The notes beneath the pieces were generated by a model. The model had not been told where the DNA came from and did not search any database. It saw only the letters and a program-made list of their open reading frames with translations. A stretch of 64,000 nucleotides of DNA, from NCBI RefSeq assembly GCF_034424155.1, contig NZ_CP139992.1, forward strand, positions 1,256,012 through 1,320,011, written 5' to 3'. A program made the translations under genes and the position numbers. This DNA comes from Hafnia alvei (GTDB lineage: Bacteria; Pseudomonadota; Gammaproteobacteria; Enterobacterales; Enterobacteriaceae). Positions 25,425 to 37,448 of this stretch are shown here, piece by piece; the first letter of the stretch is position 1, and every line of letters starts with the position of its first letter.

Positions 25425-25450
25425 ATAACTCCCGCCGAAGCGGGAGTTAT
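25425..25450 (-). terminator. Hairpin between dacA and ybeD
   Basis: ATAACTCCCGC, loop CGAA, GCGGGAGTTAT: an 11-bp perfect stem with a stable tetraloop (TTCG on the minus strand). It is followed on the minus strand by AATTTATAG, a weak U-tract. It lies about 50 bases after the dacA stop and 36 bases before ybeD. Confidence 0.7.
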
Positions 25451-25498
25451 TGTTATTCATTATATGGGGATGGATTTTCCCCATTTCAAGAGGCCGGA

Positions 25499-26710
25499 TT
25501 AGCCGAACCAGCGATGGAACATCAGTTTGATGTGATCGACCATACGGCTGAAGAAACCACCCTCTTGAACTTCATTCAGAACCACTAATGGGCGCTGCTC
25601 GATGGTTTTACCATCCAGTTGGAAGTTAATGGTGCCTACTACCTGATTTTTAGCTAAAGGCGCATCAAGTTCGGTTGAGTTCAGCGTGTAGCTGGCTTTT
25701 AGATCTTTCATGCGACCACGAGGGATAGTCAGATAAACATCTTTATCAACGCCCAACTGCGCACGATCGGTATCGCCGAACCATACTGGCTCAGAGGCGA
25801 ATTCGCGACCTGCTTTCAGCGGAGAAACTGTTTCAAAGAAACGGAAGCCCCAAGTCAGCAGTTTTTTGCTTTCGCTTTCACGGCCTTTGCTGGTGTGTCC
25901 ACCTAATACCGCCGAGATCAGACGCATCTGACCTTCGGTGGCGGAAGCCACTAAGTTAAAGCCCGCAGATTCAGTGTGACCGGTTTTGATGCCGTCAACG
26001 TTCATGCTGGTATCCCACAGCAGGCCGTTACGGTTCATCTGGCGAATGTTGTTAAAGGTGAATTCTTTCTCTTTGTAGATAGAGTATTCATTTGGTACAT
26101 CGCGGATCAGCGCCTGACCAATCAGTGCCATATCGCGCGCGGAGCTGTACTGGCCATCGGCATCCAAACCGTGAACGGTCTGGAAGTGGGTGTTCTGAAG
26201 ACCTAACGCTTTCACGTAGTTGTTCATCAGGCCCACAAAGGCGTCTTGACTACCGGCAACATAATCGGCCATCGCCACACAGGCGTCGTTACCCGATTGC
26301 AGGTTGATACCACGGATCAGCAAGGAAACCGGTACGCGATCGCCGGGTTTCAAGAACATCAGCGATGAACCTTTGAAAACAGGGTTACCGGTTGCCCACG
26401 CATCTTGGCCTACGGTTACAACGTCCTGCTCGGTAAATTTACCGGCTTTCATTGCCTGACCGATAACATAGCTGGTCATCATTTTTGTCAGGCTGGCAGG
26501 GTTACGGCGTGCATCGGCGTTAGATTCAGCCAGAACTTTGCCTGAGTTGTAGTCAATCAGAATATAGGCTTCCGCATCGATCTGCGGCACGCCTGGGATC
26601 ATAGTCTTAAGGTTGACGTCATCAGCATGGGCAACATTGATCATACCAATGGCGAGAAGGCTGCTGAGCGCAATGCGTTTCATCGAACGGGAAGTGAGAG
26701 TGTATTTCAT
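25499..26710 (-). CDS. dacA: D-alanyl-D-alanine carboxypeptidase, penicillin-binding protein 5
   Basis: 403 residues, the E. coli PBP5 length. Signal peptide ending at AHADDVNL; active-site SLTKMM (Ser-x-x-Lys), SGN triad, and KTGHTE box. The C-terminal beta domain ends in the amphipathic anchor helix ([16 protein letters not shown]). It removes the last D-Ala from peptidoglycan side chains at the outer face of the inner membrane. It follows rlpA as in E. coli. Confidence 0.98.
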   Translation of the reverse strand: MKYTLTSRSMKRIALSSLLAIGMINVAHADDVNLKTMIPGVPQIDAEAYILIDYNSGKVLAESNADARRNPASLTKMMTSYVIGQAMKAGKFTEQDVVTVGQDAWATGNPVFKGSSLMFLKPGDRVPVSLLIRGINLQSGNDACVAMADYVAGSQDAFVGLMNNYVKALGLQNTHFQTVHGLDADGQYSSARDMALIGQALIRDVPNEYSIYKEKEFTFNNIRQMNRNGLLWDTSMNVDGIKTGHTESAGFNLVASATEGQMRLISAVLGGHTSKGRESESKKLLTWGFRFFETVSPLKAGREFASEPVWFGDTDRAQLGVDKDVYLTIPRGRMKDLKASYTLNSTELDAPLAKNQVVGTINFQLDGKTIEQRPLVVLNEVQEGGFFSRMVDHIKLMFHRWFG

Positions 26711-26845
26711 GATAAGGACTACAACATCCGTGAATTAAGTGAAAAAAACGAGCCACACTATAACAGAAGCCGATTTATGGTTCATGCCTGAACGGGCACC
26801 AATCGGGCCTCTTTACATAAGCAATGTGTGACTAATTATTGCATA

Positions 26846-26864
26846 GCCCGCCGTTTTGGCGGGC
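26846..26864 (-). terminator. Hairpin after rlpA
   Basis: GCCCGCC-GTTTT-GGCGGGC, a 7-bp GC-only stem nine bases after the rlpA stop on the minus strand. No clear T-run follows, so termination may be partial. Confidence 0.5.
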
Positions 26865-26872
26865 ATTTGAGC

Positions 26873-27979
26873 TTACTGCGCGCTAGCAATGAACGACTGT
26901 TGCTGTGCTTCGCTGGCTAAACGTTGCTGAAGTGCCGCAGCTTCTTGGCGGCTTGCGAACGGCCCCAATTGCACACGGAACATTGCGCCGTTGGGTGATA
27001 CTTTACCCGGCACACCAAATTGCTGGCTTAATTTCTGCTGCCATTGCTGGGCGCGAGCACCGTCGCTTACCGCACCGACCTGCACCACAAATTTTCCATT
27101 AGCGGATGCCGCAGGCACCGAAGATGCTACCGGCGCAGCAACGGCCGCAGGGGCTGAAACAGGTGCCGGTGCAGCTACGGGTTCGCTACCTTCTAATACG
27201 CCGGTACGCAATGGCTGTGGAGCACCAAGGAAGCCGCTGGCGTTGCTGGCTGGCGCAGAAACCGGCATATCACCGTCTGACTCCAGCGCTGCTGGCGTTG
27301 GGTTCGCCACAGGACGCACCGCAACCGGTGTATCCGAAGGTGATGGGCTCATCGATACCTGGGTGGTTTCCTGTCCGATAGTTGGACGAGAAGGCAGCGC
27401 ATAGCTCTGTTTGGCAATCGTGGTACCAATCGTACCCGGGCCAGACATCGTACCGTCTGGCGCAACGTTGATGAAATCGATGCGAACTTTGGTGTTATTT
27501 GAGATGTTTAAGCGATCGGCGGCGGCGCGTGAAAGGTCAATCACCTTGCCGGAAGTATAAGGGCCACGGTCGTTCAAACGCACCACGAGGCGACGTCCGT
27601 TAGCGAGGTTGGTGACGCGGACATAGCTTGGCAGAGGCAGCGTGGCGTGGGCCGCGGTCATCGCGTTAGGATCAAACTGTTCGCCGATAGCGGTCATATT
27701 ACCGCCGTTTTCTTCACCGTAGGACGTTGCATAGCCCACCTGTGAAAAGTTTGATGGATCCTGAACCACTTTGTATTTTGTGCCGTTCACGCTGTAATCC
27801 TGACTGGTTGCAGGATTAAAGGGTTCATAGCGGGGCTCTGCACCGCTAATTTCTTCTACCGGGCCGTTATACGCAGGCTGCTGAGGAGCCGGGGTCTCGG
27901 TGGTTGTGGTGTTGGTACAGCCCGCCAAAAACAGACTGAGTAAACCAGCACTAAGCCATGATTTATGCGCCATTCGCAT
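26873..27979 (-). CDS. rlpA: Rare lipoprotein A, septal-ring lytic transglycosylase
   Basis: 368 residues. Lipoprotein signal with LSLFLAGCTN. Residues about 75-165 form the double-psi beta-barrel (YATSYGEENGGNMTAIGEQF, VRLNDRGPYTSGKVIDLS with the catalytic aspartate). A long Pro/Ala/Ser-rich linker (about 200-295) leads to a C-terminal SPOR domain (FVVQVGAVSDGARAQQWQQK) that binds denuded glycan at the septum. It cleaves glycan strands lacking stem peptides in species where tested. Located between mrdB and dacA, the conserved order. Confidence 0.96.
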   Translation of the reverse strand: MRMAHKSWLSAGLLSLFLAGCTNTTTTETPAPQQPAYNGPVEEISGAEPRYEPFNPATSQDYSVNGTKYKVVQDPSNFSQVGYATSYGEENGGNMTAIGEQFDPNAMTAAHATLPLPSYVRVTNLANGRRLVVRLNDRGPYTSGKVIDLSRAAADRLNISNNTKVRIDFINVAPDGTMSGPGTIGTTIAKQSYALPSRPTIGQETTQVSMSPSPSDTPVAVRPVANPTPAALESDGDMPVSAPASNASGFLGAPQPLRTGVLEGSEPVAAPAPVSAPAAVAAPVASSVPAASANGKFVVQVGAVSDGARAQQWQQKLSQQFGVPGKVSPNGAMFRVQLGPFASRQEAAALQQRLASEAQQQSFIASAQ

Positions 27980-27987
27980 CGCGACCT

Positions 27988-29100
27988 CTATAGGTTCTTA
28001 GATAACATTTTTCTGTGAGTGTGGATCGACATAACGATACCAAACCCGGCCATGAGAACGATCAGGGCGGAACCGCCATAGCTGACCAGTGGCAAAGGTA
28101 CGCCAACCACGGGCAAAATTCCACTGACCATACCGATATTCACAAAAACATAAACGAATAAAATCAACATTAAACCGCCAACCATCACGCGGCCAAAGGT
28201 GGTCTGCGCTTTGGCTGCAATCATCAGCCCGCGCATGATGGTGAGCAGATACAGCCCCAACAGCACCAACACCCCCACTAAGCCCAGCTCTTCCGCCAGT
28301 ACGGCAAAGATAAAGTCGGTGTGGCGCTCAGGCAGGAATTCGAGCTGTGACTGGGTGCCGTGCAGCCAGCCTTTACCGCCAAAACCGCCGGAGCCAATCG
28401 CAATCTTAGACTGAATAATATGGTATCCCGCACCCAGCGGATCGCTCTCAGGATCCAGCAGCATCATAACGCGAGCCTGCTGATAATCGTGCATCAGGAA
28501 GAACCACAGGATAGGGATAAATGCAGCAACCAGCACGACGGCGACCAAAATTAACCGCCAGCTTAGCCCTGCAAGGAACAGAATAAACAGCCCCGAAGCG
28601 GCAACCAGAATTGAGGTACCGAGGTCAGGCTGCGCGGCGACCAGCAGCGTTGGCATGAAGATTAAGATTAAGGCGATGCCGGTATTCTTTAGCGACGGTG
28701 GACAGACGTCACGGTTGATAAAGCGTGCCACCATCAACGGCACCGCAATTTTGGCAATCTCAGAAGGCTGAAAACGAACAAATCCCAAGTCTAACCAGCG
28801 CTGCGCGCCTTTACTGATCTGACCGAAGGCATCAACCAGAATCAGCAAGATGACGCAGAACACGTAAAGGTAGGGCGCCCAGCTTTCATAGACGCGCGGG
28901 GGAATCTGGGCCATAACCAGCATGACGCACAGCCCCATGAAGATCTGACCGATTTTACGTTCCATCATGCCAACGTCTTGACCGCTGGCGCTCCACATAA
29001 CGAAGGCGCTATAGGCTAAGATTGAAAGAATGCAGAGCAAAAAGGGCAGGTCGATATGCATCTTTGCCCAGATAGAACGTTTCTGTTGGTTGTCTGTCAT
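27988..29100 (-). CDS. mrdB: Peptidoglycan glycosyltransferase RodA
   Basis: 370 residues from ATG 29100, the E. coli RodA length; upstream codons in frame overlap mrdA and are not needed. Ten hydrophobic helices of the SEDS family, with [19 protein letters not shown] and [16 protein letters not shown], and the C-terminal [17 protein letters not shown]. RodA polymerises glycan strands for the elongasome together with PBP2, encoded just upstream with 19 bases between them. Confidence 0.97.
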   Translation of the reverse strand: MTDNQQKRSIWAKMHIDLPFLLCILSILAYSAFVMWSASGQDVGMMERKIGQIFMGLCVMLVMAQIPPRVYESWAPYLYVFCVILLILVDAFGQISKGAQRWLDLGFVRFQPSEIAKIAVPLMVARFINRDVCPPSLKNTGIALILIFMPTLLVAAQPDLGTSILVAASGLFILFLAGLSWRLILVAVVLVAAFIPILWFFLMHDYQQARVMMLLDPESDPLGAGYHIIQSKIAIGSGGFGGKGWLHGTQSQLEFLPERHTDFIFAVLAEELGLVGVLVLLGLYLLTIMRGLMIAAKAQTTFGRVMVGGLMLILFVYVFVNIGMVSGILPVVGVPLPLVSYGGSALIVLMAGFGIVMSIHTHRKMLSKNL

Positions 29101-29119
29101 GATTAACCTGTATGCCTCA

Positions 29120-31015
29120 TCAGTCGCCTTCAACGCCCGGAGGCGGTGCGTTTTCACTTGGGAGCGTCGTATTGTTATCGCCTAACATGATGTGGTCGAG
29201 GATCTGACGCACGATAGTCCCGACGGCCGGTCCTGCGCCACCATTCTCAAGAATGATGGCAACTGAAACCTGCGGGTTGTCGTACGGCGCAAACGCCGTC
29301 ATCAGTTTATGGTCGCGCAAGTGCTCGGCTAAGGTGTGGGCGTTATAGGTCTCATATCCAAAGACCTGCGCGGTACCTGATTTAGCGGCTATCTTGTACG
29401 GTGCATTGGCGAAATACTTATGTGCCGTTCCGTTGGCGCGATTAGCGACGCCATACATTCCATCTTTGGCTATTTCCCAATAACCGGAATGTATATCGCC
29501 AATCTGTACTGCATCCTGCTGCTTGTACGGTACCAACTGTCCGTTGATACGCGTGCTGTTCAGCAGGTGAGGAACTTTCATATTCCCGTCGTTGATCAGC
29601 GTGTTTAACGCCTTGGACATTTGGATTGGCGTTGCCGTCCAATAGCCCTGACCGATTCCGACTGGAATGGTATCACCCTGATACCACGGTTTTTTATAAC
29701 GTTTTTGTTTCCATTCGCGCGTCGGCATCAGGCCGGAACGCTCTTCTGACAGATCGATACCCGTGTATTGTCCGTAGCCGAATTTGCTCAGCCACTCAGA
29801 CAGACGGTCGATGCCCATATCGTAGGCGACCTGATAGAAGAAGGTATCCGCAGATTCCTCTAGCGCTTTGGTGACATTCAGACGGCCATGGCCCCATTTT
29901 TTCCAGTCACGGAAGCGTTTTTCTGAGCCAGGTAACTGCCACCAGCCGGGATCGAACAGGCTGTAGTTTTTGGTAATGACGCCCGCGCTAAGTGCTGAAA
30001 CGGCGATATACGGCTTAACGGTTGAGGCCGGCGGGTAGAGACCTTGCGTGGCACGGTTTATCAACGGGCGATTCGGGTCATTCAGTAAACGCTGATATTC
30101 CTTACTAGAAATACCGTCCACGAACAGGTTTGGGTCATAGCTTGGGTTTGACACCATCGCTAAAATCCCACCGGTACGCGGGTCGCTCACCACCACGGCG
30201 GCACGGCTTCCCACGAGGAGCTGCTCAAGATAACGCTGGAGATTCAGATCCAGCGTTAGATAAATATCTTTACCCGCCTGCGGTGGCTGCTCATGCAATT
30301 GGCGGATCACGCGCCCACGGTTGTTCACTTCAACTTCTTCATAGCCCGTTTTGCCGTGCAGAACGTCTTCATAATAGCGTTCAATGCCCAGCTTTCCGAT
30401 ATCATGGGTCGCAGCGTAGTTGGCCAGCTTGCCGTCTTTATCTAAGCGGTCAGCGTCTTTTTCATTAATTTTAGAGACATAGCCAATGACGTGGGTAAGT
30501 GCTGAACCATAAGGATAGAAGCGGCGTTGGTAGCCTTTAACTTCAAATCCAGGGAAGCGGAATTGGTTGACGGCAAAGCGCGCGACCTGAACTTCGTTGA
30601 GCGCAGTTTTCACCGGAATAGAGGTAAATCGACGCGAGCGTTTGCGTTCTTTCTGGAAGTTATCGAGATCTTCGTCGGTGAGATCGACGATAGAACGTAA
30701 AGCATCAAGTTCTGCCTTCAAGTCATCGACTTTCTCTGGCATCACTTCAAGCTGATAAATTGTGCGGTTAAACGCAAGAGGAGTGCCGTTTCGGTCATAG
30801 ATCATGCCGCGGCTAGGTGCAATGGGCACCAGTTTGATACGGTTCTCGTTGGAGCGGGTTTTGTAATCCTCAAAGCGCAGGATCTGAAGATGGTACAGAT
30901 TAAAGACCAAGACGCCAGACAGAATCAATATGCCGAGAAATGCAACGAGAGCACGGCGTATAAACAGGGCGGACTCTGCTGAATAATCACGAAAAGGGTT
31001 ACGGTCTATTTTCAT
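29120..31015 (-). CDS. mrdA: Penicillin-binding protein 2, elongasome transpeptidase
   Basis: 631 residues (E. coli 633). One N-terminal membrane helix ([20 protein letters not shown]), a pedestal domain, and a transpeptidase domain with PASTVKP (active Ser), SAD (SxN-equivalent) and KSGTAQ. It cross-links lateral wall peptidoglycan, working with RodA encoded just downstream. It is preceded by rlmH with an 84-base gap, the same arrangement as in E. coli. Confidence 0.98.
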   Translation of the reverse strand: MKIDRNPFRDYSAESALFIRRALVAFLGILILSGVLVFNLYHLQILRFEDYKTRSNENRIKLVPIAPSRGMIYDRNGTPLAFNRTIYQLEVMPEKVDDLKAELDALRSIVDLTDEDLDNFQKERKRSRRFTSIPVKTALNEVQVARFAVNQFRFPGFEVKGYQRRFYPYGSALTHVIGYVSKINEKDADRLDKDGKLANYAATHDIGKLGIERYYEDVLHGKTGYEEVEVNNRGRVIRQLHEQPPQAGKDIYLTLDLNLQRYLEQLLVGSRAAVVVSDPRTGGILAMVSNPSYDPNLFVDGISSKEYQRLLNDPNRPLINRATQGLYPPASTVKPYIAVSALSAGVITKNYSLFDPGWWQLPGSEKRFRDWKKWGHGRLNVTKALEESADTFFYQVAYDMGIDRLSEWLSKFGYGQYTGIDLSEERSGLMPTREWKQKRYKKPWYQGDTIPVGIGQGYWTATPIQMSKALNTLINDGNMKVPHLLNSTRINGQLVPYKQQDAVQIGDIHSGYWEIAKDGMYGVANRANGTAHKYFANAPYKIAAKSGTAQVFGYETYNAHTLAEHLRDHKLMTAFAPYDNPQVSVAIILENGGAGPAVGTIVRQILDHIMLGDNNTTLPSENAPPPGVEGD

Positions 31016-31099
31016 TCCATTCCGTCGTGTTCTGGGTGATTGCTTGGATAAATAAGAGAGCTCAACGGCGAAGCTTGTGGCTAGCGCCGTTGATACTGG

Positions 31100-31570
31100 C
31101 TATTCACGATGATACGGATGGTTCGTCGTGATGCTCCATGCGCGATACAGGCTTTCTGCAACCAGAACGCGCACCAGTGGATGCGGCATCGTCAGCGTGG
31201 ATAGCGACCAGCTTTGCTCGGCGGCAGCCTTACACGCCGGCGCTAATCCCTCAGGACCGCCGATGAGAAGGCTAACATCACGGCCATCTTGCTTCCAGCG
31301 TTCTAGCTGCGAAGCAAGCTCTGGCGTATCCCACGGTTTTCCTGGGATATCGAGCGTGACGATACGGTTACCTTTACCCACGGCGGCTAACATCATCTCG
31401 CCTTCTTTTTCCAGAATGCGTTTGATATCGGCATTTTTACCGCGTTTCCCTGCCGGAACTTCAATCAGTTCGAACGGCATATCCTTAGGAAACCGTTTGA
31501 GGTAATCGGTAAATCCCGTTTGTACCCAGTCTGGCATTTTGGTACCCACGGCGACCAGTTGCAGCTTCAC
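31100..31570 (-). CDS. rlmH: 23S rRNA pseudouridine-1915 N3-methyltransferase
   Basis: 156 residues, SPOUT fold, with the SAM-binding knot [18 protein letters not shown] and C-terminal [20 protein letters not shown]. It methylates Psi1915 in helix 69 of 23S rRNA on the 70S ribosome. It lies three bases after rsfS and before mrdA, as in E. coli, so it is likely cotranscribed with ribosome-silencing and wall genes. Confidence 0.97.
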   Translation of the reverse strand: MKLQLVAVGTKMPDWVQTGFTDYLKRFPKDMPFELIEVPAGKRGKNADIKRILEKEGEMMLAAVGKGNRIVTLDIPGKPWDTPELASQLERWKQDGRDVSLLIGGPEGLAPACKAAAEQSWSLSTLTMPHPLVRVLVAESLYRAWSITTNHPYHRE

Positions 31571-31573
31571 CGA

Positions 31574-31891
31574 TTAACTCCAGAGCTTTTCCAGTTCGTA
31601 CAGGCGACGACTTTCTTCCTGTAAAACGTGAACAATCACGTCGCCCAGATCGACCACGATCCACTCAGCGCCGTTTTCGCCTTCGATACGCGGAGGCAAC
31701 AGGCCAGCCATACGTGCTTCTTGTACTACGTGAGTAGCAATAGAGTGAACATGACGGCTAGAGGTACCGGTGCATACGATCATGCAATCGGTGATGCTTG
31801 ATTTGCCAGCGACATCAATAGCGACGATATCCTGAGCTTTCAAATCATCAATTTTATCAATAATAAATTCTTGGAGCGCTTTACCTTGCAA
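31574..31891 (-). CDS. rsfS: Ribosome silencing factor RsfS
   Basis: 105 residues, the E. coli length. [39 protein letters not shown] and [20 protein letters not shown] are the conserved stretches of the family. It binds L14 and blocks joining of the ribosomal subunits in stationary phase. It precedes rlmH closely. The cobC gene found between nadD and rsfS in E. coli is absent; 176 non-coding bases are there instead. Confidence 0.97.
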   Translation of the reverse strand: MQGKALQEFIIDKIDDLKAQDIVAIDVAGKSSITDCMIVCTGTSSRHVHSIATHVVQEARMAGLLPPRIEGENGAEWIVVDLGDVIVHVLQEESRRLYELEKLWS

Positions 31892-32067
31892 AGGTTCCCC
31901 CTCGGGTTGGAGCTAGTATTGCTCGGAATAACGTTTTCAAATAAAACCGTTTATTCGGGCAATCAAATCTTTAAAGTTAGAACCATGGCATATCACATAA
32001 CGAAATGGATTCGGCTGCGATATCGGTTCTGCGAAAATAGGCCGCGGAGTATAACACGCGACCAGAG

Positions 32068-32739
32068 CTAACGGTACAGCCCCTGTAATTCGATATAGCG
32101 TTGAACCGCACGTGGGAGTAAATCATCACAGCTGATGCCTTGATGGCGGCGCTGACGAATATCCGTTGCTGAAATAGCAAGTAGAGGCGTATCAGCAAGA
32201 TAAATACAGCCATGGGGTCGTTGGCTGAGTTGCGCCGCATCGTAAACGCGATGTTGCTCGAGCCAGTTTTGCAGCTCAGGTGTATCCAGACGATCGGAAT
32301 ATCCCGGACGCGCGCATACCAGCAAGTGGCAGTAATGCAGGATTTCTTCCCAGCGATGCCACTTATGCAGGGTCAACAAAGAGTCTTGGCCGATGATAAA
32401 GGCTAACGGTGCGGCAGCACCTCGCTCTTGGCGAACTTCAATCAACGTATCAATGGTATAGGAGGGCGTTGTGCGGTGCAGCTCTCGTTCATCAACCGAA
32501 AACAGCGGATTGCCGGCGATAGCCAACTCAACCATCGTTAAGCGTTGCTGCGCATTGGCCTCTGGCTGAGGGCGATGCGGAGGAACATGATTGGGCAACA
32601 AGGTGACATTTTGCAGGCCAACTTCCTGTGCCATCGCGGTGACCGGCTTAAGGTGCCCATAATGAATGGGATCAAAAGTACCGCCAAAGAGCGCGGTTAA
32701 GCGATGTTTAGCGGCAGCCTGCAGATGTTCATTCGGCAT
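32068..32739 (-). CDS. nadD: Nicotinate-mononucleotide adenylyltransferase
   Basis: 223 residues. [17 protein letters not shown] is the nucleotidyltransferase (HxGH) motif; [14 protein letters not shown] is the ISSTxIR-like C-terminal motif. It makes deamido-NAD from nicotinate mononucleotide and ATP. The start overlaps the 3' end of holA by eleven bases, so the two are coupled, as in E. coli. Confidence 0.97.
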   Translation of the reverse strand: MPNEHLQAAAKHRLTALFGGTFDPIHYGHLKPVTAMAQEVGLQNVTLLPNHVPPHRPQPEANAQQRLTMVELAIAGNPLFSVDERELHRTTPSYTIDTLIEVRQERGAAAPLAFIIGQDSLLTLHKWHRWEEILHYCHLLVCARPGYSDRLDTPELQNWLEQHRVYDAAQLSQRPHGCIYLADTPLLAISATDIRQRRHQGISCDDLLPRAVQRYIELQGLYR

Positions 32740-33763
32740 TGAGCATACTCTCCGGCAACGATTTTCCGCAAAGTAGCAGCGTTAGCGACTCCAGTTCACT
32801 CCATACGGATTGGCCGTAGTCTTGTTTGAGAATGACTTCAATGTGTGACAGCAGTGCGATGGACTGATGAAGCTGCTGAAGACTAAGAAGTTGTAACGCC
32901 TGAGTCATCGCCGGCCTACGATTCTGCCAAACCTTGTGCTGATCAAACAGATTGCGCAGTGGTGTATGGCTCATCTGGCTTTTTAGCGTCATCAACAACA
33001 AAACTTCCCGTTGCACGGTACGCAGTAAGATCACGGGCTCCATGTCTTCTTGGCGTAGCTGCTGCAAAATATGCCATGCACGTTTGCTTTTACCGGCAAG
33101 AATAGCGTCCACCCAGTGGAACGGCGAAAAATGAGCCGCATCACTAACGGCTTCTTCAACGCGAGGCAGCGTTAATTTTCCGTCTGGATAGAGCAATGAA
33201 AGACGCTCTAAAGCCTGAGATAGCGCTAATAAATTGCCCTCATAGCAGTAGCAAATGAGCTGGTTGGCTGCTTCGTCTAACTGCAAATTCATCTGTTTGG
33301 CGCGGGTGGCAACCCAACGTGGGAGCTGTGCTTGCTCTGGCGTTTGGCAACTGATCATAACCGCATTTTGGCTAAGCGTTTTAAACCATCCGGCATTTTC
33401 TTGTGCTTTGGTTGGCTTATTACCACGGATAATCAGTAATAGATCGGGGTGCAGCAAGGTAGACAGCTTGGTCAGCTGTTCGCCGATTGCGGCATTAGCG
33501 CCGTTTTCTGGCAACGTCAGAGAGATAATTTGGCGGCTGGCAAACAGGCTCATCGCCTGAGAAAGGCTAAAGATGCTTTCCCAATCGGTATGAGCATCAA
33601 GCGCAAAGGTGAAATATTCAGTAAAGCCATGCTCTTGCGCCTGTTGGCGGATAAGATCAAGGTTTTCCTGTAAGAGCAACGGCTCGTTGCCCATAACTAA
33701 ATAACAAGCGCGCAGCCCCTCACGGAGCTGCGCGGCAAGTTGCTCAGGATAAACGCGAGTCAT
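32729..33763 (-). CDS. holA: DNA polymerase III delta subunit
   Basis: 344 residues (E. coli 343). The start [20 protein letters not shown] and [20 protein letters not shown] match HolA. Domains: ATPase-like N-terminal part lacking a working P-loop, middle lid, C-terminal collar ([14 protein letters not shown] onward). It opens the beta clamp in the clamp loader. Four-base overlap with lptE upstream and eleven-base overlap with nadD. Confidence 0.96.
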   Translation of the reverse strand: MTRVYPEQLAAQLREGLRACYLVMGNEPLLLQENLDLIRQQAQEHGFTEYFTFALDAHTDWESIFSLSQAMSLFASRQIISLTLPENGANAAIGEQLTKLSTLLHPDLLLIIRGNKPTKAQENAGWFKTLSQNAVMISCQTPEQAQLPRWVATRAKQMNLQLDEAANQLICYCYEGNLLALSQALERLSLLYPDGKLTLPRVEEAVSDAAHFSPFHWVDAILAGKSKRAWHILQQLRQEDMEPVILLRTVQREVLLLMTLKSQMSHTPLRNLFDQHKVWQNRRPAMTQALQLLSLQQLHQSIALLSHIEVILKQDYGQSVWSELESLTLLLCGKSLPESMLNAE

Positions 33764-34497
33764 TGTGCGCTAATACTGCCTGTAGATTTAATCGCGGTGG
33801 TTGGCACAGTGGCACCGGTGTTGACTGAGTTAAAGTCATTGGCGCTTTGCACTTTTGGCGCAGCCACTTCTGCATTCATGCGGTTGTCGTTGTTTTGCAA
33901 CTCAGCAGCATGAACAGAGAGTAGTTTACGAACCAGTTGTTGTGCCGCCTGATCGCGCATCTCCTGACGGATCATCTCCTGCTCGGCATCTTTCGCCAGC
34001 GCAGTTAATGGGTTGTCGAAGAACGAGCGATAAACGCGCACGGTCAATGGATAGAGATCGTGTCCACGCACTAATACCTGCGCATTCACATTTAACACCA
34101 TTTGGTATTCAGCCGTTTTACCATCTTTGAAGATCGACACGGTTTCTTTGGATTCGCTGCTGCCAACAATACGCAGTGATGGCAGTTTATCTGAACCATC
34201 AGCCGGTTTTGCTGCTGTCGCAGAGTTATCCACGATGCTAGCGCTGCTGGTTGTGGTCGCGTCCGTCGTTTTCGAGTCGTCAACTTTAGGATCGACGATA
34301 GTAATACCGCTTAGGCGCAGCTGTTCACGAATAGAACGTGACAGTGGGCCATACGGGTCGCTCGTGTCAAACGTGATTTTCTGGAATTCGGTTGGCACCG
34401 ACGTGTTACCACGCAGATGGAAACCACAACCGGCGGTAAGTACCGCCAGCCCCAGAACAGCAACTTTTAACAACGACGTCATAGTACGATGTCGCAC
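33760..34497 (-). CDS. lptE: LPS assembly lipoprotein LptE, with an extended low-complexity insert
   Basis: 245 residues from a GTG at 34497, chosen because GAGGAGG lies just upstream; a TTG at 34515 and ATG at 34482 are alternatives. Lipoprotein signal [12 protein letters not shown], then the LptE core ([49 protein letters not shown]). E. coli LptE is 193 residues; here about 30 residues rich in T, S, A and D are inserted after GITIVDP (roughly residues 75-105), and the C-terminal tail is longer. It plugs the LptD barrel that inserts LPS in the outer membrane. Four-base overlap with holA. Confidence 0.93.
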   Translation of the reverse strand: MRHRTMTSLLKVAVLGLAVLTAGCGFHLRGNTSVPTEFQKITFDTSDPYGPLSRSIREQLRLSGITIVDPKVDDSKTTDATTTSSASIVDNSATAAKPADGSDKLPSLRIVGSSESKETVSIFKDGKTAEYQMVLNVNAQVLVRGHDLYPLTVRVYRSFFDNPLTALAKDAEQEMIRQEMRDQAAQQLVRKLLSVHAAELQNNDNRMNAEVAAPKVQSANDFNSVNTGATVPTTAIKSTGSISAQ

Positions 34498-34511
34498 AAT
34501 TCCTCCTCGGC

Positions 34512-37094
34512 TCAACCTACAACTAGGTTCAGCAGTTTACCCGGAACGTAAATCACTTTACGAATGGTCACGCCGTCGAGATATTTAGCGACCTGAGCTT
34601 CTTGACCTGCAAGTTCGCGAACCTGCTGTTCAGTGGCATCAGCCGCAACGGTTACCTTGCCACGGACTTTACCATTAACCTGAACCACGATCAGCTTAGA
34701 ATCTTCTATCATCGCTTTTTCGTCGGCTTGTGGCCATGGAGCAACGTCGATATCGCCTTCGCCGCCCAACGCTGTCCACATTTCGAAGCTAGCGTGCGGG
34801 GTGAACGGATACAGCATACGAACCACGGCCAGCAGAGCTTCCTGCATCAGCGCACGGTCTTGTTCGCTCTCTTGTGGAGCACGAGCCAGCTTGTTCATCA
34901 GTTCCATAATCGCCGCGATAGCGGTGTTAAAGGTCTGACGACGGCCAATATCATCGCTGACTTTAGCAATAGTTTTATGCAGATCGCGACGCAGCGCTTT
35001 CTGATCTTCGTTCAGGTTTGCAGCGTTCAGCTCTGCGCATGCGCCTTTCTGTGAATGTTCGTAAACCAGTTTCCAAACGCGTTTCAGGAAGCGGTTAGCA
35101 CCCTCAACGCCTGATTCCTGCCATTCCAGCGTCATTTCAGCCGGAGAAGCAAACATCATAAACAGACGAACGGTATCTGCGCCGTAACGCTCAACCATGA
35201 CCTGAGGGTCGATGCCGTTGTTTTTAGACTTGGACATCTTGCTCATGCCAGCATAAATAACTTCGCGGCCTTCGTTATCAACGGCTTTGGTGATGCGACC
35301 TTTTTCATCGCGCTCAACGGTAACGTCAACAGGAGAAACCCAGTTACGCTCGCCGTTTACGCCGGTGTAATAGAAGGCATCAGCCAGAACCATACCCTGA
35401 CACAGCAGACGTTTGGCGGGCTCATCAGAGTTGACCAAACCAGCATCGCGCATCAGTTTATGGAAGAAGCGGAAGTACATCAGATGCATGATGGCATGTT
35501 CGATACCACCAACATACTGATCAACCGGCAGCCAGTAGTTAGCGGCTTCTGGATTCAGCATGCCTTCATTGTACTGAGGGCAGGTGTAGCGTGCGTAATA
35601 CCATGAAGATTCCATGAAGGTATCAAAGGTATCCGTTTCGCGCAGCGCTGGCTGGCCGTTAACGGTGGTTTTTGCCCAGTTTGGATCGGCTTTGATTGGG
35701 CTTGTGATCCCATCCATCACCACATCTTCAGGCAGAATAACCGGCAGTTGATCTTCTGGCGTTGGAATGACGCTGCCGTCTTCCAGAGTGACCATTGGGA
35801 TTGGCGCACCCCAGTAACGCTGACGAGAAACACCCCAGTCGCGCAGACGATAGTTCACTTTACGCTCACCAACGCCTTTCTCTACCAGCTTGTCTGCGAT
35901 GGCGTTAAAGCCAGCTTCATGGCTCAAACCGTCAAATTCACCGGAATTGAACAGCGCGCCTTTATCGGTCATGGCTTCTGCATGAACGTCAGGCTCGCTA
36001 CCGTCCAGATTCAGGATCACAGGTTTAATCTGCAAACCGTATTTGGTGGCGAACTCCCAGTCACGCTGATCGTGAGCAGGAACGGCCATCACGGCGCCGG
36101 TGCCGTATTCCATCAGAACGAAGTTTGCTACCCAAACTGGCAGTTTTTCGCCCGTCAGTGGGTGGATCGCAAACAGGCCGGTGGCCATGCCTTTTTTCTC
36201 CATGGTTGCCATTTCTGCTTCGGCAACTTTGGTATTGCGGCATTCGTCGATGAATTGAACCAGTTCAGGATTGTTAGCAGCGCCAAGCTGAGCCAGAGGA
36301 TGGCCCGCCGCGACGGCAACGTAAGTTGCGCCCATGAAGGTATCTGGACGCGTAGTATAAACGGTCACTTTCTCATCGCTTTCTGCGACGTCGAAAGTAA
36401 TTTCGACGCCTTCAGAACGGCCGATCCAGTTACGCTGCATGGTTTTGACCTGTTCAGGCCAGTTTTCCAGCGTATCAAGATCGTTTAGCAGTTGGTCTGC
36501 ATAAGCGGTGATTTTAATGAACCACTGAGGGATCTCTTTACGCTCGACTTTGGTATCGCAACGCCAGCAGCATCCGTCAATAACTTGTTCGTTAGCCAGT
36601 ACGGTCTGGTCATTCGGGCACCAGTTAACGGCTGAGGTTTTCTTATAAACCATGCCTTTTTCGTACAGCTTAGTGAAGAACCACTGTTCCCAACGATAGT
36701 AATCAGGATCGCAGGTCGCGATTTCGCGGCTCCAATCGTAGCCGAAGCCCAGCAGTTTAAGCTGGTTCTTCATGTATTCGATGTTGTCGTAAGTCCACGG
36801 AGCAGGTGCTGTTTTATTCTTAACCGCAGCGCCTTCTGCTGGCAGACCGAATGCATCCCAACCGATTGGTTGGAGAACGTTTTTACCCAGCATGCGTTGG
36901 TAACGGGAAATCACATCACCGATGGTGTAGTTACGCACGTGACCCATGTGGAGTCGGCCGGATGGATACGGGAGCATAGAGAGGCAGTAATATTTCTCTT
37001 TACTTGCATCTTCGGTAACCTGGAAGGTTTTCTTTTCATCCCAATGGCGCTGGACGTGTGATTCTATGTCCTCTGGACGATATTGCTCTTGCAT
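34512..37094 (-). CDS. leuS: Leucyl-tRNA synthetase
   Basis: 860 residues, full length. HIGH-type motif in [18 protein letters not shown], the KMSKS box in [15 protein letters not shown], a zinc-binding insertion ([10 protein letters not shown]) and the editing domain (about 220-420; [20 protein letters not shown] with the T-rich patch). It charges tRNA-Leu and edits non-cognate residues. First gene of the leuS-lptE-holA-nadD run. A 354-base gap separates its start from ybeL; I see no leader attenuator in it. Confidence 0.98.
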   Translation of the reverse strand: MQEQYRPEDIESHVQRHWDEKKTFQVTEDASKEKYYCLSMLPYPSGRLHMGHVRNYTIGDVISRYQRMLGKNVLQPIGWDAFGLPAEGAAVKNKTAPAPWTYDNIEYMKNQLKLLGFGYDWSREIATCDPDYYRWEQWFFTKLYEKGMVYKKTSAVNWCPNDQTVLANEQVIDGCCWRCDTKVERKEIPQWFIKITAYADQLLNDLDTLENWPEQVKTMQRNWIGRSEGVEITFDVAESDEKVTVYTTRPDTFMGATYVAVAAGHPLAQLGAANNPELVQFIDECRNTKVAEAEMATMEKKGMATGLFAIHPLTGEKLPVWVANFVLMEYGTGAVMAVPAHDQRDWEFATKYGLQIKPVILNLDGSEPDVHAEAMTDKGALFNSGEFDGLSHEAGFNAIADKLVEKGVGERKVNYRLRDWGVSRQRYWGAPIPMVTLEDGSVIPTPEDQLPVILPEDVVMDGITSPIKADPNWAKTTVNGQPALRETDTFDTFMESSWYYARYTCPQYNEGMLNPEAANYWLPVDQYVGGIEHAIMHLMYFRFFHKLMRDAGLVNSDEPAKRLLCQGMVLADAFYYTGVNGERNWVSPVDVTVERDEKGRITKAVDNEGREVIYAGMSKMSKSKNNGIDPQVMVERYGADTVRLFMMFASPAEMTLEWQESGVEGANRFLKRVWKLVYEHSQKGACAELNAANLNEDQKALRRDLHKTIAKVSDDIGRRQTFNTAIAAIMELMNKLARAPQESEQDRALMQEALLAVVRMLYPFTPHASFEMWTALGGEGDIDVAPWPQADEKAMIEDSKLIVVQVNGKVRGKVTVAADATEQQVRELAGQEAQVAKYLDGVTIRKVIYVPGKLLNLVVG

Positions 37095-37448
37095 GGCAGC
37101 TGGGGGTCCTGTTGGTTAAAAACAGCAATACCTCTTCTCTTTCGGGGTCAGCGATGTTGGCTGTTATCGAAAGACGTTAGGTATACGACTGTGATCTTTT
37201 TAAAAAACGTTTTTTTATGAAGTTTGGCTTTAGTACCGATCGCCATAGAATAGCCGATAAGCGCGGCGTGCAACAACCAAGAAGCGTCAACAAGAGGGCA
37301 ATTCTTTGTGATTAAGGACAAAAGCGTTGCGTTGAGATGCCGATCACAGCCTAAAGATCGTAGAGACTCAGGTATTTACGTCTAAAATGATTGTAGGTTA
37401 GGTTAAGGGTACGAATCAGATTACATTCACGTCACGCGGAGGTTTGGT
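37095..37448. other. Divergent intergenic region leuS/ybeL
   Basis: A 354-base non-coding gap that must hold the promoters of leuS (leftward) and ybeL (rightward). It includes AT-rich stretches such as the ATCTTTTTAAAAAACGTTTTTT run near 37193. The ybeL end has a clear GGAGG ribosome-binding site at 37438. No RNA gene or repeat was recognised. Confidence 0.6.

Noticed and set aside
34602-36488. Long open frames opposite leuS
   Set aside because: Antisense shadows of a highly conserved synthetase gene; no ribosome-binding sites or domains.
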